DNA of 64,000 nucleotides from MWDV01 sp002070715 (lineage in GTDB: Bacteria; Verrucomicrobiota; Verrucomicrobiia; Limisphaerales; MWDV01), in contig DAONTI010000001.1 in assembly GCA_035411585.1 (NCBI GenBank), positions 62,001 through 126,000 on the forward strand, given 5' to 3'. The position numbers and the translations under genes are program-made. The notes under the pieces were generated by a model, which was not told the DNA's origin, searched no databases, and saw only the letters and a program-made list of their open reading frames with translations. Below are positions 17,811 to 26,928 of this stretch, piece by piece. The stretch's first letter is position 1. Each line of letters begins with the position of its first letter.

Positions 17811-20800
17811 ATGAAAACTGTTTCCCTGACAAAGCGTTTTTCCTTGGGCGGCTTGGCGGTTGGGCTGGGCCTGCTGTGCCTGGCTTCCACCCTTCAGGCG
17901 GTGCCTTACGCCTCCGGCGTTGTCCGGAATGGCAACACGGTCACGTTTATTTTGAACCACGATGCGGAGGGCTTGGTGGTCCTCCGTGACGGAGGCAACC
18001 CGGTCTATCCGGGCACGGCGGCCGGTGAACTCAGTTTCGACATGACCGGTTATACGTCCTATCAAATCATCGTCACCGGCAACACCGCAGTCGGGTGGGC
18101 CCAGTACGTTCCCGATGGCAACGATCGCAACATTGAGTATCCCTTCGGGGTGTCCATCAACAAAAACCCAGCCAGCCCCAACTTTGGGAAAGTGTACGTT
18201 TCCAGCGCCCGGGTGGGAACGACGGCTTTGGGCCGCGTCTGCGGAGATGGTATTTACTTGTTGCGCGCGGACGGGGTGGAGATTGATTTCAAGGACGGGG
18301 GAAGAACTTGGATTGGGGATTCCGCACCCTACCGGAGCACCATCGGCCCGGATGACCATCTGTACGTCGCGGATCTCTCAAACCATGTCGTGTTCGAGTT
18401 CAACGATGACCTGTCGGCCGTGACGCAATTAATTGATGGCTCCAACCGCACGTACGGCCCGGCGGGCGCGGCAAATAACGCAGACCAATATGTCCACAGT
18501 GTTTGGGTGACCGGCACCCAAGCCGGCGGCGACCGGAAGATTTATCTGGTCAATGGCAATTATTACGATGTCGCCCGCAAGGGATTGATCATGTACGATC
18601 TCGGAAGCAACGCCACGGCGACGCCGGACGACAAAGGCACCCAACTGATCGGCCCCCAATTTTATACGTACTATCCTTACGATGTGGCGCAGGACAGTGA
18701 GGGCAATTGGTATTTGAACCAGTACCGCGCCTCAACCGGCCAGGCTCCGGCCATTGATAAATTTAACGGTTCGATCATTCCGAACCAGACGCCGATTTGG
18801 TCCACGGGAAGGGATTATACCTACACGTGGGGGTTGGATATTTACGAGCCGGGCAAGCTGGCGGCGGTGGGCCAGGCGTCCGGGGGTAAAGTTTATATCT
18901 TCTCCATGAACACCGGCGAGTTTTTGGAGAGTTTTACTGCGGGGAGCGCGCCTCGCGAACTGGCCTTTGATGCCGCCGGAAACATCGTGACGGTTGACAA
19001 CGCGGTTGAATTTGTGCGGTTTTGGTCGCCAGGTGGTTACACCATCGCCATCACCAGTTGGGATGGTACGAAAGCGGCCTTTGAATTGGTCAAAGCTGCC
19101 AACGAAGTCAGCGTGACGGCCACGACGCCTGAAGCCGCCGAAGCCGGGCCCGTTAACGGCGTGTTCACCATCACGCGCGCCGGACTTGCCAGCGAACCGT
19201 TGACCGTCAACTACACGTTGAGCGGGACGGCGGTGAATGGCGAGGACTATGTTCAGTTGTCCGGGACGGCGGTCATTCCGGCCAATGCCAATTCGGTGGA
19301 CGTGGTGGTGACGCCCATTGACGACGCGATTCCGGAATTGCCGGAAACCGTGATTCTGACCCTGGCCGCCAGCGATGATTACGGCATCATGCCGCCTTCC
19401 AGCGCCACGGTGGTGATATTGGATAATGAGACGCCGGAGCTACGGGTGGTGTCGCTTTCGACGAACGTGTATGAGCGGTTGAGCGGGGATTATGCGACGC
19501 TGGTGATTCAGCGGTATGGGGACACGAATTTGTTCCTCCAGGTGGACGAGTCGAATTTGACGTTTTCGGGCACGGCGGTGAAGGATGTGGATTACCAGGT
19601 GGATCCGTATTACGCGGCGTTTCCGTTGTATCTGGAGCCGGGGGCAGTGAGTGCCCGGGTGCAGATTATTTATCCGTTGGACAACGACGTGGTGGACGGG
19701 GCGCGGACGGTGACGGTGGGGATGCAGGCGGGGTCGGGGTTTACGGCGGCGACCAACACGGTGACGACGACGATTGTGGATGACGAGTGGGGCCCGGAGA
19801 CGGTGGTGTTCCGGGAGACGTTTGACACGCCGGCGTCGGCGAACAACTGGACGGTGTTTTTTGCGGACACCAACGCGGTGAGTCCGGTGATGGATGGGAC
19901 GGTGGAATTTGGGCAGGATTACAGTTGGTTTGGGATTCCGCCGGCGCCGGGGGCGACGGACACGTATGGGTTGTATTTGCAGGCGAACAAGGATGGGGTG
20001 CCGGCGGCGGCGGCGATCAACGTGTATCCGAAGGGGAAGGTGTTTTCGGGGAATTACGCGTTGCGGTTTGACATGTATATGATTGTGGGGCAGGCGGCGA
20101 CGACGGAATATACGTTGTTTGGGATCAATCATTCGGGGACGAAGACCAATTGGTTCCGGAACAGCGCGGGTGGCGTGCCGGCGGGGTGGACGTTTGACGG
20201 GTTGTTTTACGGGGTGGAATCGGATGCGGCGGCGTTGGGGGATTATGTGTTGTATAGCGCGCCGACGACGGCGGGGAACAATCCGACGCCGTTGACGCCG
20301 GGGCGGAATGCTTCGACGCTGGCGCAGGTGTTCAAGGCGCCGCCGTTTGCGTATGCGGGGGCGCCGGCGAATGGGAATGCGCCCGAGTCGCCGAGCTGGG
20401 TGGATGTGGAGGTGAGCCAGATCAACGGGGTGGTGACGTTGCGGATGAACAAGGTGGTGATTTTCAGCTACACCAACGCCACGCCGTATACGTCGGGGAA
20501 CATCATGCTGGGGTATACGGACGCGTATGATTCGATTGGGAGTCCGTTTGCGGGGGTGGTGTTTGACAACGTGCGGGTGGTGCAATTTCCGGCGACGTCG
20601 CGGCCGGCGATCACGGGGATTGTGGTAACTGGGGGGAATGTGGAGATCACGTTTACGGGGGAGACGTCGGATGCGGCGGGGGCGTTTGGGTTGCAAGCGG
20701 CCGGGACGGTGACGGGGGCGTATGGGGACGTGACGGCGACGATCACGGTGGTGAGTCCGGGGGTGTTCAAGGCGGTGCGGGCGGTTGCGGGGTCGGAGCA

Positions 20801-20825
20801 GTATTACCGGATCAAGCGGTTGTAG
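17811..20825 (+). CDS. Large secreted beta-propeller/Calx-beta protein with FYRL-type tail
   Basis: This 1004-aa protein has a signal peptide (to about residue 28, ending ASTLQA). Residues 30-430 look like an NHL/SMP-30-type propeller. Two Calx-beta-like segments follow at about 433-541 and 544-660, then a LamG-like region to about 930. The last 75 residues resemble a C-terminal tail also seen in other secreted proteins of this window, ending YYRIKRL. ATG 17811 is preferred because it puts the signal peptide at the N-terminus; an upstream in-frame start would add 18 residues. From about 19436 to the end, synonymous codons shift abruptly to G-ending forms. The function is unknown; adhesion or surface binding is plausible. 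Confidence 0.8.
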   Translation: MKTVSLTKRFSLGGLAVGLGLLCLASTLQAVPYASGVVRNGNTVTFILNHDAEGLVVLRDGGNPVYPGTAAGELSFDMTGYTSYQIIVTGNTAVGWAQYVPDGNDRNIEYPFGVSINKNPASPNFGKVYVSSARVGTTALGRVCGDGIYLLRADGVEIDFKDGGRTWIGDSAPYRSTIGPDDHLYVADLSNHVVFEFNDDLSAVTQLIDGSNRTYGPAGAANNADQYVHSVWVTGTQAGGDRKIYLVNGNYYDVARKGLIMYDLGSNATATPDDKGTQLIGPQFYTYYPYDVAQDSEGNWYLNQYRASTGQAPAIDKFNGSIIPNQTPIWSTGRDYTYTWGLDIYEPGKLAAVGQASGGKVYIFSMNTGEFLESFTAGSAPRELAFDAAGNIVTVDNAVEFVRFWSPGGYTIAITSWDGTKAAFELVKAANEVSVTATTPEAAEAGPVNGVFTITRAGLASEPLTVNYTLSGTAVNGEDYVQLSGTAVIPANANSVDVVVTPIDDAIPELPETVILTLAASDDYGIMPPSSATVVILDNETPELRVVSLSTNVYERLSGDYATLVIQRYGDTNLFLQVDESNLTFSGTAVKDVDYQVDPYYAAFPLYLEPGAVSARVQIIYPLDNDVVDGARTVTVGMQAGSGFTAATNTVTTTIVDDEWGPETVVFRETFDTPASANNWTVFFADTNAVSPVMDGTVEFGQDYSWFGIPPAPGATDTYGLYLQANKDGVPAAAAINVYPKGKVFSGNYALRFDMYMIVGQAATTEYTLFGINHSGTKTNWFRNSAGGVPAGWTFDGLFYGVESDAAALGDYVLYSAPTTAGNNPTPLTPGRNASTLAQVFKAPPFAYAGAPANGNAPESPSWVDVEVSQINGVVTLRMNKVVIFSYTNATPYTSGNIMLGYTDAYDSIGSPFAGVVFDNVRVVQFPATSRPAITGIVVTGGNVEITFTGETSDAAGAFGLQAAGTVTGAYGDVTATITVVSPGVFKAVRAVAGSEQYYRIKRL

Positions 20826-20861
20826 TCTCGCGATTAGCCCCTTGTGAAGCGGGCTAGGATC

Positions 20862-20895
20862 AGGGCATCGGCGCGCGCCGCCGGTGCCCTTTTTC
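20862..20895 (+). terminator. Rho-independent terminator
   Basis: AGGGCA (20862-20867) pairs with TGCCCT (20885-20890), CGGCG pairs with CGCCG inside, and a T-run follows. It lies 36 bp after the stop codon of the 1004-aa protein gene. Confidence 0.75.
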
Positions 20896-20992
20896 ATGAT
20901 AGAGGAATGGGCTTGACGGCGAAGGAAGGGGCGTGGGTGGGAGCCGCCAAAAGGAGTTTTATCACCCCGCTATTTCTGGCAGATTTTCCCGG

Positions 20993-22000
20993 ATGAAATG
21001 CTTGGTTACCGGCGCTTCCGGATTCATCGGCGCCAACCTCGTGCAGGCGTTGTTGGCCCGGGGACATCAGGTCCGCGCCTTGGTGCGTCCGCCGGCGGAT
21101 TTGCGCGGGCTGACGGAGGCTGATTGCGAGCGGGTCACCGGCGACATTTTAGATCAATCGGTTTTAACGACAGCCTTGCGGGGATGCGACTGGTGCTTTC
21201 ACGTAGCCGCAAGTTATCACTTGTGGTTGCGGGATTACGCGCCGATGTATGCAACGAATGTCACGGGCACCCGTCAAGTGCTGACCACCGCCGCCGCCGC
21301 CGGGTGTTCGCGCATTGTTTATACCAGCACGGTGGGCTGCCTGCGCCTGCCGCCAAGAGGTGCGAGCGCGCGCCAACCTACCGACGAGTCCGCCGTCGCC
21401 AGCGAGGCCGAGATGAGCAATCATTACAAACGGTCGAAATGGCAGGCGGAACAAGTGGCCCGGGAACTGGCCGATCAGGGCGCGCCCGTGGTGATTGTTA
21501 ATCCGAGTGCACCGGTGGGGCCGCGGGATGTGAAACCCACGCCGACCGGGCAGATAATCGTGGATTTTTTGAATCGCGCCCTGCCCGCCTACATGGATAC
21601 GGGATTGAATTGGGTTCACGTGGCGGACGTGGCCAACGGGCACATTTTGGCGGCGGAAAAAGGGCGGGTGGGCGAACGCTACATCTTGGGCCACGCGGAG
21701 GGAAATTGGACCATGCAACAAACATTGGCGGTGATGGGCGAATTGACGGGATTGCCCGTGCCGCGGTTTCGCGTGCCGCACGCGCTGGCCTTGGGCGCGG
21801 CGTATGCGGGCGAGGTAATGGCGGCCGTTACCGGCAAACCGCCCCGCGCCCCGCTGGCCGGCGTGCGCATGGCGCGCTATAAAATGTGGTTTGACCCCGA
21901 CAAAGCCATCCGGGAACTGGGCCTTCCCCAAACGCCCCCGCGCCAGGCCTTTGCCGAGGCCATCGAGTGGTTCCGGACGCATGGTTATGTGAAGCGATGA
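20993..22000 (+). CDS. hpnA: HpnA-like NAD-dependent sugar epimerase
   Basis: This 335-aa extended short-chain dehydrogenase starts MKCLVTGASGFIGANL with the TGxxGxxG NAD motif. It has the YxxxK catalytic pair (Y145, K149). Segments such as NPSAPVGPRDVKPTPTGQIIVDFL and NWVHVADVANGHILA match hopanoid-associated sugar epimerase HpnA. HpnA is linked to hopanoid side-chain formation, but no other hopanoid gene is nearby, so the pathway is not confirmed. ATG 20993 is preferred to an upstream GTG because the NAD motif then lies at the N-terminus. Its stop overlaps the next start by 4 bp (ATGA), so both are translated together. Confidence 0.82.
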   Translation: MKCLVTGASGFIGANLVQALLARGHQVRALVRPPADLRGLTEADCERVTGDILDQSVLTTALRGCDWCFHVAASYHLWLRDYAPMYATNVTGTRQVLTTAAAAGCSRIVYTSTVGCLRLPPRGASARQPTDESAVASEAEMSNHYKRSKWQAEQVARELADQGAPVVIVNPSAPVGPRDVKPTPTGQIIVDFLNRALPAYMDTGLNWVHVADVANGHILAAEKGRVGERYILGHAEGNWTMQQTLAVMGELTGLPVPRFRVPHALALGAAYAGEVMAAVTGKPPRAPLAGVRMARYKMWFDPDKAIRELGLPQTPPRQAFAEAIEWFRTHGYVKR

Positions 22001-22824
22001 AGACTTGGACATTGATTGCCGGGATTTTTCTGGCGGCGGGTCTGGGCAGTGGTTGCCAGAACCGGCGTGATGCGCTGCCACCACCCACTCTCGGCGTGTC
22101 TCCAAGGCAAACCCCGGCGCCGTTTGAAATGGCTTGTTTGGCCAAACCCGAGGAGGACGATTCCCTTCCTGACTTGGTCCGGCGGCTGGCCCCGTTGATC
22201 ATTCAAGAAGTGGTATCTCCCGATGCGTCAAGCCGCGCGCTTGAACCGGGGTGTAAAAGCCTTCCGGCCGAGGTTTACTTTGCCGTCGGGGTCGCCCAGT
22301 TCCAAGCCGGCCCGCGAATCCAAGTGACCTACGGCTGGCCGGTAACAACGCCTGACGGCAGCGGGCAGAAAAGGGCCATGCAAGGCGTGCGCATCACGCT
22401 GGATGCCGGCGGACAACCGGTTCTCTGGCAAGCTTTGCGGGAGACAGACGGCGCAGGGACGATCTTTGTTTCGCGTAATTTGGAGGCGGCCGCACTCGCG
22501 GAGTTTGGCGGGCGGGAGACTGGCAGAACATTCGCCTTGGAACGGGGGATGCGCGCCGGTGCGGCTTTCCGGATTGCGGCCCTGGTCGAGGATGGTCCGG
22601 TTTTAATGGGGCCTATTTTGTATGTGCGGGCAAAAACCCACGACCTGATGACGGTCGGCTGCCGCTGTTCGCCAACGCAGGCGCGCCAATTGGCGGGACA
22701 ACAAACCTACCGTTTGGTGCCCGGGGACCAATACATCGCCCGTGCGGAGGAAAACCTGAAGCAGGTTGGAGGATCGCCGGCGGACGATCTCGATCTGTGG
22801 TTGCGTTTGCCGGCGTCGTTTTGA
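21997..22824 (+). CDS. Hypothetical lipoprotein
   Basis: This 275-aa protein has a lipoprotein signal (hydrophobic core, then lipobox-like LGSGC, Cys24). I recognise no family for the mature part. It contains two Cys-rich spots (PGCKSLPAEVYFAV, TVGCRCS) and a beta-rich central domain. It is translationally coupled to the hpnA-like gene by an ATGA overlap, so a role linked to the same envelope pathway is possible but only inferred. Confidence 0.7.
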   Translation: MKTWTLIAGIFLAAGLGSGCQNRRDALPPPTLGVSPRQTPAPFEMACLAKPEEDDSLPDLVRRLAPLIIQEVVSPDASSRALEPGCKSLPAEVYFAVGVAQFQAGPRIQVTYGWPVTTPDGSGQKRAMQGVRITLDAGGQPVLWQALRETDGAGTIFVSRNLEAAALAEFGGRETGRTFALERGMRAGAAFRIAALVEDGPVLMGPILYVRAKTHDLMTVGCRCSPTQARQLAGQQTYRLVPGDQYIARAEENLKQVGGSPADDLDLWLRLPASF

Positions 22825-22826
22825 AG

Positions 22827-22913
22827 TGGTGCCGATGGAGGGAATCGAACCCCCAAGCCCTTGCGGGCACCAGATTTTGAGTCTAGCGCGTCTGCCTATT
22901 CCGCCACATCGGC
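22827..22913 (-). tRNA. tRNA-Leu (anticodon CAA), CCA encoded
   Basis: Read on the minus strand the gene begins GCCGATGTGG and ends CCATCGGCACCA, so the acceptor arms pair and the CCA is encoded at 22827-22829. The anticodon arm is CTAGA-CTCAAAA-TCTGG, giving anticodon CAA. A long variable arm (GTGCCCGCAAGGGCTTG) marks a class II tRNA, and the T arm carries GGTTCGATTCC. Confidence 0.95.
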
Positions 22914-23040
22914 TCTGCGGATTGACCGTTATCGGCGCCCACTGCTCGCTCCGCCATGTCGGTCAATACGGGTCGCAACATACCGTCAGCGCCGCAACCA
23001 ACGCAAGCATCCAATTTTTCGTCCACGCTGTTGCTTCGGG

Positions 23041-23961
23041 CTACCGCGCCGGGACGACATCCCGGTTGCCCGTCAAGACTTCGCGCACTTCGCGCTGCAC
23101 TTCGTAAGGCGTCCAGACATTGCTCCGCCAGAGATGCACCAGGCGCCCATCGGGACCGATGAGTGCCGTGCGCAGGTCGTGGTTGATCAGACCGCCGACG
23201 TTTTCATGGATCAACCCAAACAACGCGCCGGCGTAATCGGTTTGTTCGCGCGAGCCGGTGGCAAACGTCCACGTCTGAAAATCCGCCTCATGCCGGAGGC
23301 CGTAGTTCCGCAGCACCTCCGGGGAATCGAACTCCGGATCCATCGTGATGCTCAATAGTTGGGCCTGATCGCCAAACTCGTCGCGGAGACGCTTTTGCAG
23401 GTCGCTGAAGTTTTGTGTGAGGCGCGGACAAAAATTCGGCAGGGGACAGCGGGTGTAAATAAACGTCAACACCAGCGCCCGTCCCTGATAATCGGCCAGA
23501 TGAATGGCGCGGCCCCATTGATTGGTCAGCGTGAAATCCGGCACCCGTTCGCCGGTTTGGACGCGATCCAATTCGCGATCGGGGGAGGTCGGGGATGCCA
23601 CCGCCTTTAAGCTGGATTGGTCGGCGGTTACTTTTTCGATGCGGTCAATCCAGGAATCGTCATCGGTGACGACGAACCGGAAGCGCACCAGATCATTCGA
23701 GGCCAGTCCGCGGAGCAAAGCCGCGTCGGTGACGGCAAAGGGCATGGTCATCGCCGGCATGTAGTCCGGAATTTCCTCATGCGTGATGCGGACAGTTTTG
23801 GCGGCGACATCCACAGAACGCACCACCCCGCGGACTTCAAAGACCTGCGCCCCGGGGGGAATGACATTGCTGGGCGCAGCGGGGTGCCGGAGAAAAATCA
23901 CCGCTGCCAACGCGAGCAGAGTCACGCCGCCCAACAGCCAGAGGGTTGTTTTGGTTTTCAT
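23041..23961 (-). CDS. CusF-like domain fused to SCO1/SenC copper chaperone
   Basis: This 306-aa protein has an N-terminal membrane anchor (about 7-25). Residues 40-112 form a CusF-like copper domain with HEEIP (H61) and MPAMTM (M68, M71, M73). Residues 135-306 form a Sco-type thioredoxin fold with Cys172 and Cys178 spaced as CX5C (CPLPNFC) and the conserved His261. Sco proteins deliver copper to CuA centres, which NosZ has. It is the last gene of the nos operon, overlapping the preceding gene by 4 bp. No nosL is present, so this protein may take over copper delivery. Confidence 0.88.
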   Translation of the reverse strand: MKTKTTLWLLGGVTLLALAAVIFLRHPAAPSNVIPPGAQVFEVRGVVRSVDVAAKTVRITHEEIPDYMPAMTMPFAVTDAALLRGLASNDLVRFRFVVTDDDSWIDRIEKVTADQSSLKAVASPTSPDRELDRVQTGERVPDFTLTNQWGRAIHLADYQGRALVLTFIYTRCPLPNFCPRLTQNFSDLQKRLRDEFGDQAQLLSITMDPEFDSPEVLRNYGLRHEADFQTWTFATGSREQTDYAGALFGLIHENVGGLINHDLRTALIGPDGRLVHLWRSNVWTPYEVQREVREVLTGNRDVVPAR

Positions 23962-24953
23962 AAATCCAGCCGCCGCATCCGCCAAGCGGCGAATCCAAGA
24001 ACCCCCGCCAACCACACCCCTGCCAGCAAACCGTTTATCCCCAGGAGCGCGGCTTGATCCGGAGCGGCGGCGAGATTCACCGCGCGGAAAAGAGCCACCG
24101 GATTGAGCAACACCCACGACAACGAGCCCGTCAGGGATGAGGTCGGTTCGCTGGGCGGTGCATTGTTGGGCAAATCAAATGCCGTGTGAATATCCACCGA
24201 CGCGTTCAGATGGGTGGTGTCGCACAGGACTTCGATCTCTTGGGCGGCGGCGGGTGATTGCAGGGAAACCAGCAAGCCGAGCGCCACCAGGTCCAACACG
24301 AACACGAAAACGCCCCACACCAGCAAGGTCGTCACGAGGGCCCGCACCCGGGTGCGGCATAACACCGAAATCAGCAGGCCGATCCCCAGGAAAACCAGGC
24401 CCAGCAATAGAGTGGACCCGGCCAGTAGAAGAAAACCGGTCAAGGCGCGATCCTGGACGGAGAATCCGATGGCCGCGCCGGCGATGGCAAACCCCAATCC
24501 GAGCGGCACGGCAAGCGTGGCCGCGCCGCCGCAGAATTTGCCCAGCAGGAGACGTCCGCAGGAGACGCCGGCCGCCAGGAGCAGAGGCAGGGTCCGTTCT
24601 TCGCGTTCTCCCACCACCAGATCATGGCCGAGCAGCAAGCCCAACAGAGGCACGAGGTATTGCACCAGATTCAGCAGGCTGACGACGGTGCGCTCGTAAC
24701 CTTGCAGACCAACGTGCCCGATTTGCACCAGCCCGAACAGGCTCGTGAAAATCACCGCGCCCAGCCAGACCAACACACAGGCCAGCACCCAACCACTGCG
24801 CAACCGGTCGCCAAATTCCTTGCCGGCCAGCAAGAATACCTGGCGCAGGGCACGCATGGAAAAGACCGCAGCTCGGTCCGCCTGTGGGCGCGCCTCGAGT
24901 GCCCGGGGCGGAACGCGCTCCATGATGGCGACCGGGGCGGATTCCGAATTCAT
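23958..24953 (-). CDS. nosY: NosY-type ABC transporter permease
   Basis: This 331-aa membrane protein has about six helices, in line with ABC-2 permeases. The segment LGHDLVVGEREERTLPLLLAAG is characteristic of NosY. It would pair with the adjacent NosF ATPase and, with NosD, support assembly of the copper-sulfide CuZ centre of NosZ. A long periplasmic loop follows helix five (about residues 220-290). It overlaps nosF and the Sco gene by 4 bp on either side. Confidence 0.9.
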   Translation of the reverse strand: MNSESAPVAIMERVPPRALEARPQADRAAVFSMRALRQVFLLAGKEFGDRLRSGWVLACVLVWLGAVIFTSLFGLVQIGHVGLQGYERTVVSLLNLVQYLVPLLGLLLGHDLVVGEREERTLPLLLAAGVSCGRLLLGKFCGGAATLAVPLGLGFAIAGAAIGFSVQDRALTGFLLLAGSTLLLGLVFLGIGLLISVLCRTRVRALVTTLLVWGVFVFVLDLVALGLLVSLQSPAAAQEIEVLCDTTHLNASVDIHTAFDLPNNAPPSEPTSSLTGSLSWVLLNPVALFRAVNLAAAPDQAALLGINGLLAGVWLAGVLGFAAWRMRRLDL

Positions 24954-25687
24954 GCGGCCTCCTTTGCTTGGGCGACCGGATGACGCTGCCGGGCAATGTG
25001 ATGATAGGCGGCTTCCAGCGAGTCTCCGCCATTGGCACGCCGCACATCGTGCAGTTCACCGTAAGCTGCCAACCGTCCTTCCAACAGGATCGCCACATGC
25101 GTGGCCAGCGGTTCGACGGCGGACATCGTGTGGGTGGAAATCAACAACGTGGCGCCGCGACGGTTTTCCGCGCGCAGGATGGTCCGCAGCGTATCGAGCA
25201 GGACCGGATCCAAACCGTTGAACGGCTCATCCAACACCAGCAGTTCCGGTTCGCCGCACAAGGCAATGGCCAGCCCCAGACGCTGCCACATGCCCTTGGA
25301 AAGCTGGCCCGCCCGGCGGTGACCCAGCGATGCCAGGCCGACACGTTCGAGTTGGCGGGTTGCCTCGGCATCTGTTTGTCCTTTGAGCCGCGCGAAGAGC
25401 CGGGCGTTTTCCAAAACGGTGCGCTGGGGATACAACGCCACGCGCTCGCTGACATATCCAAACCGCACCCGGTCCGCGTCGGTGATCGGTTGTCCGCGCA
25501 AGGCGATCCGCCCGGCGGTGGGATGAACCAGCCCGAGCAGGCAACCGAACAGCGTGGATTTACCGGCGCCATTCGGTCCGAGCAGGGCGACCACACTCTG
25601 CCGCTCCACGAGAAAGCTGACTTCGGTCAGCGCGGACAATGAACCGTAGTTCTTGGCCAGATGGATAAATTCGAGGAAGGGAATCAT
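24950..25687 (-). CDS. nosF: NosF-type ABC transporter ATPase
   Basis: This 245-aa ATPase has Walker A GPNGAGKST (37-45), a signature LSKGMWQRLGLA (about residue 138), and Walker B LLVLDEPF. The methionine in LSKGM and the short length fit NosF. It works with NosY and NosD in copper/sulfur delivery to nitrous oxide reductase. Overlaps by 4 bp at both ends show translational coupling. Confidence 0.92.
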   Translation of the reverse strand: MIPFLEFIHLAKNYGSLSALTEVSFLVERQSVVALLGPNGAGKSTLFGCLLGLVHPTAGRIALRGQPITDADRVRFGYVSERVALYPQRTVLENARLFARLKGQTDAEATRQLERVGLASLGHRRAGQLSKGMWQRLGLAIALCGEPELLVLDEPFNGLDPVLLDTLRTILRAENRRGATLLISTHTMSAVEPLATHVAILLEGRLAAYGELHDVRRANGGDSLEAAYHHIARQRHPVAQAKEAA

Positions 25688-26928
25688 GGCCGGCGCGCAC
25701 CCGCGGGAGGATGCATCAAGGGAAATAGATCGGACACGCCGCCGAGGTCCAGCAGCGGCATCAGTTCCTCGCCTTTGCGCAGCAGCGCGACGGCCGGACT
25801 TAACGCGAACAAGCGCGCGTTTGGATTGCGGTCGAGCAGGTAGCCGAACACGTCCGTTTCATGATAAGGCGTGTCGCCGATGCCGTTGTGGTCGCGGTCC
25901 GCGCCCAGGTAGTCGCTCCAAAAATTGCCGCGACCCTCCGCGTAAAACGTATTGGCGGCGCGTCGGCCGAGATCGAATTCGTCGGTGGGTTGCCAGACCT
26001 GATCGGCATTAGCCACAAAGGCGTTACCGGTGAAAACATTCTGTTCCGACCCGCCGCTCAGGTAGAGGCCGATGTCATTGTGTTCGATGCGGTTCTCCAC
26101 AAAAAGGTTCTGGGCCGCTTGTTGGACGAACAGGCCGCGGTTGTGCCCGGTCATCACGTTGTGGGCAATGCGCGACCGTTCCACTTGTTTGAGCAACAGT
26201 CCGTGCCGGCGGTTGGCATGAATGTGGTTGCCCCCGATGACGCAGTCCCGGGCGAACATCAGGGTGGCGCCGACGACGTTGGCCGTGAGGTTGTTGGTGA
26301 GCAGTTGGTTGCGGTGGGAATACATGTAGTGGATGCCGAACCGCGAATCGGTCACGCGATTGTCCGCGAGCAGACAGGCATCGGCGTAGGAGAGATAAAT
26401 GCCATCGCGTTTTGCGACAATCCGGTTGCCGGTCAAGAGGTTGCTGGCCGTGTTCCATAACTGGATGCCGTTGCCGCGTTGGGCGGTGGGCAGATTGGTG
26501 TCGCCCACAATGATGTTGTCCACCACGGTGCATTGCCGCGCGCCGCGCAAATAAATGCCGAACGCGTCGTTTTCAATGCGGCAGCCCCGGACCGTAACGC
26601 GCGGCGCCGTAATCATGATTCCGGAATCCAACCGCGTCAGATCGCGCCCCGAGTGGCGCAACGTGATGTCCCGCACCTCGGTGTTGGCCTGAGTGATGGT
26701 GAGCGCGGCGCCTTCGCCTTGGGCGTCAATCACCGGCGAGTTGGTGCCAATCAAGCGCAGGGGTTTGTCGAGAACGACGCGTTCGTAAAACACCCGGGGA
26801 CCGGAAAGAACCAGGGTATCGCCGGGCCGCGCCGCCGCCACCGCACTTTGAATGGAATCTCCCACCACCAACGTGTCCGCCCAAACCGCTGTGGCCGCCA
26901 ACAACAGGGTTGGAACCAGAAGTTTCAC
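25684..26928 (-). CDS. nosD: NosD periplasmic copper-site maturation protein
   Basis: This 414-aa protein has a signal peptide (about 1-17). The body is made of repeated right-handed parallel beta-helix turns (PbH1-type; GIYLRGARQCTVVDN, GIQLWNTASNLLTGN, GIYLSYADACLLADN). The C-terminus contains FWSDYLGADRDHNGIGD, typical of NosD. It acts in the periplasm with NosF and NosY to assemble the CuZ centre. Its gene overlaps both neighbours by 4 bp. Confidence 0.93.
   Translation of the reverse strand: MKLLVPTLLLAATAVWADTLVVGDSIQSAVAAARPGDTLVLSGPRVFYERVVLDKPLRLIGTNSPVIDAQGEGAALTITQANTEVRDITLRHSGRDLTRLDSGIMITAPRVTVRGCRIENDAFGIYLRGARQCTVVDNIIVGDTNLPTAQRGNGIQLWNTASNLLTGNRIVAKRDGIYLSYADACLLADNRVTDSRFGIHYMYSHRNQLLTNNLTANVVGATLMFARDCVIGGNHIHANRRHGLLLKQVERSRIAHNVMTGHNRGLFVQQAAQNLFVENRIEHNDIGLYLSGGSEQNVFTGNAFVANADQVWQPTDEFDLGRRAANTFYAEGRGNFWSDYLGADRDHNGIGDTPYHETDVFGYLLDRNPNARLFALSPAVALLRKGEELMPLLDLGGVSDLFPLMHPPAGARRP

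Noticed and set aside
19440..20897. Antisense open frame of 485 codons, extremely rich in Arg, Pro and His
   Set aside because: It is a by-product of the G-ending codon use of the secreted-protein gene on the plus strand.
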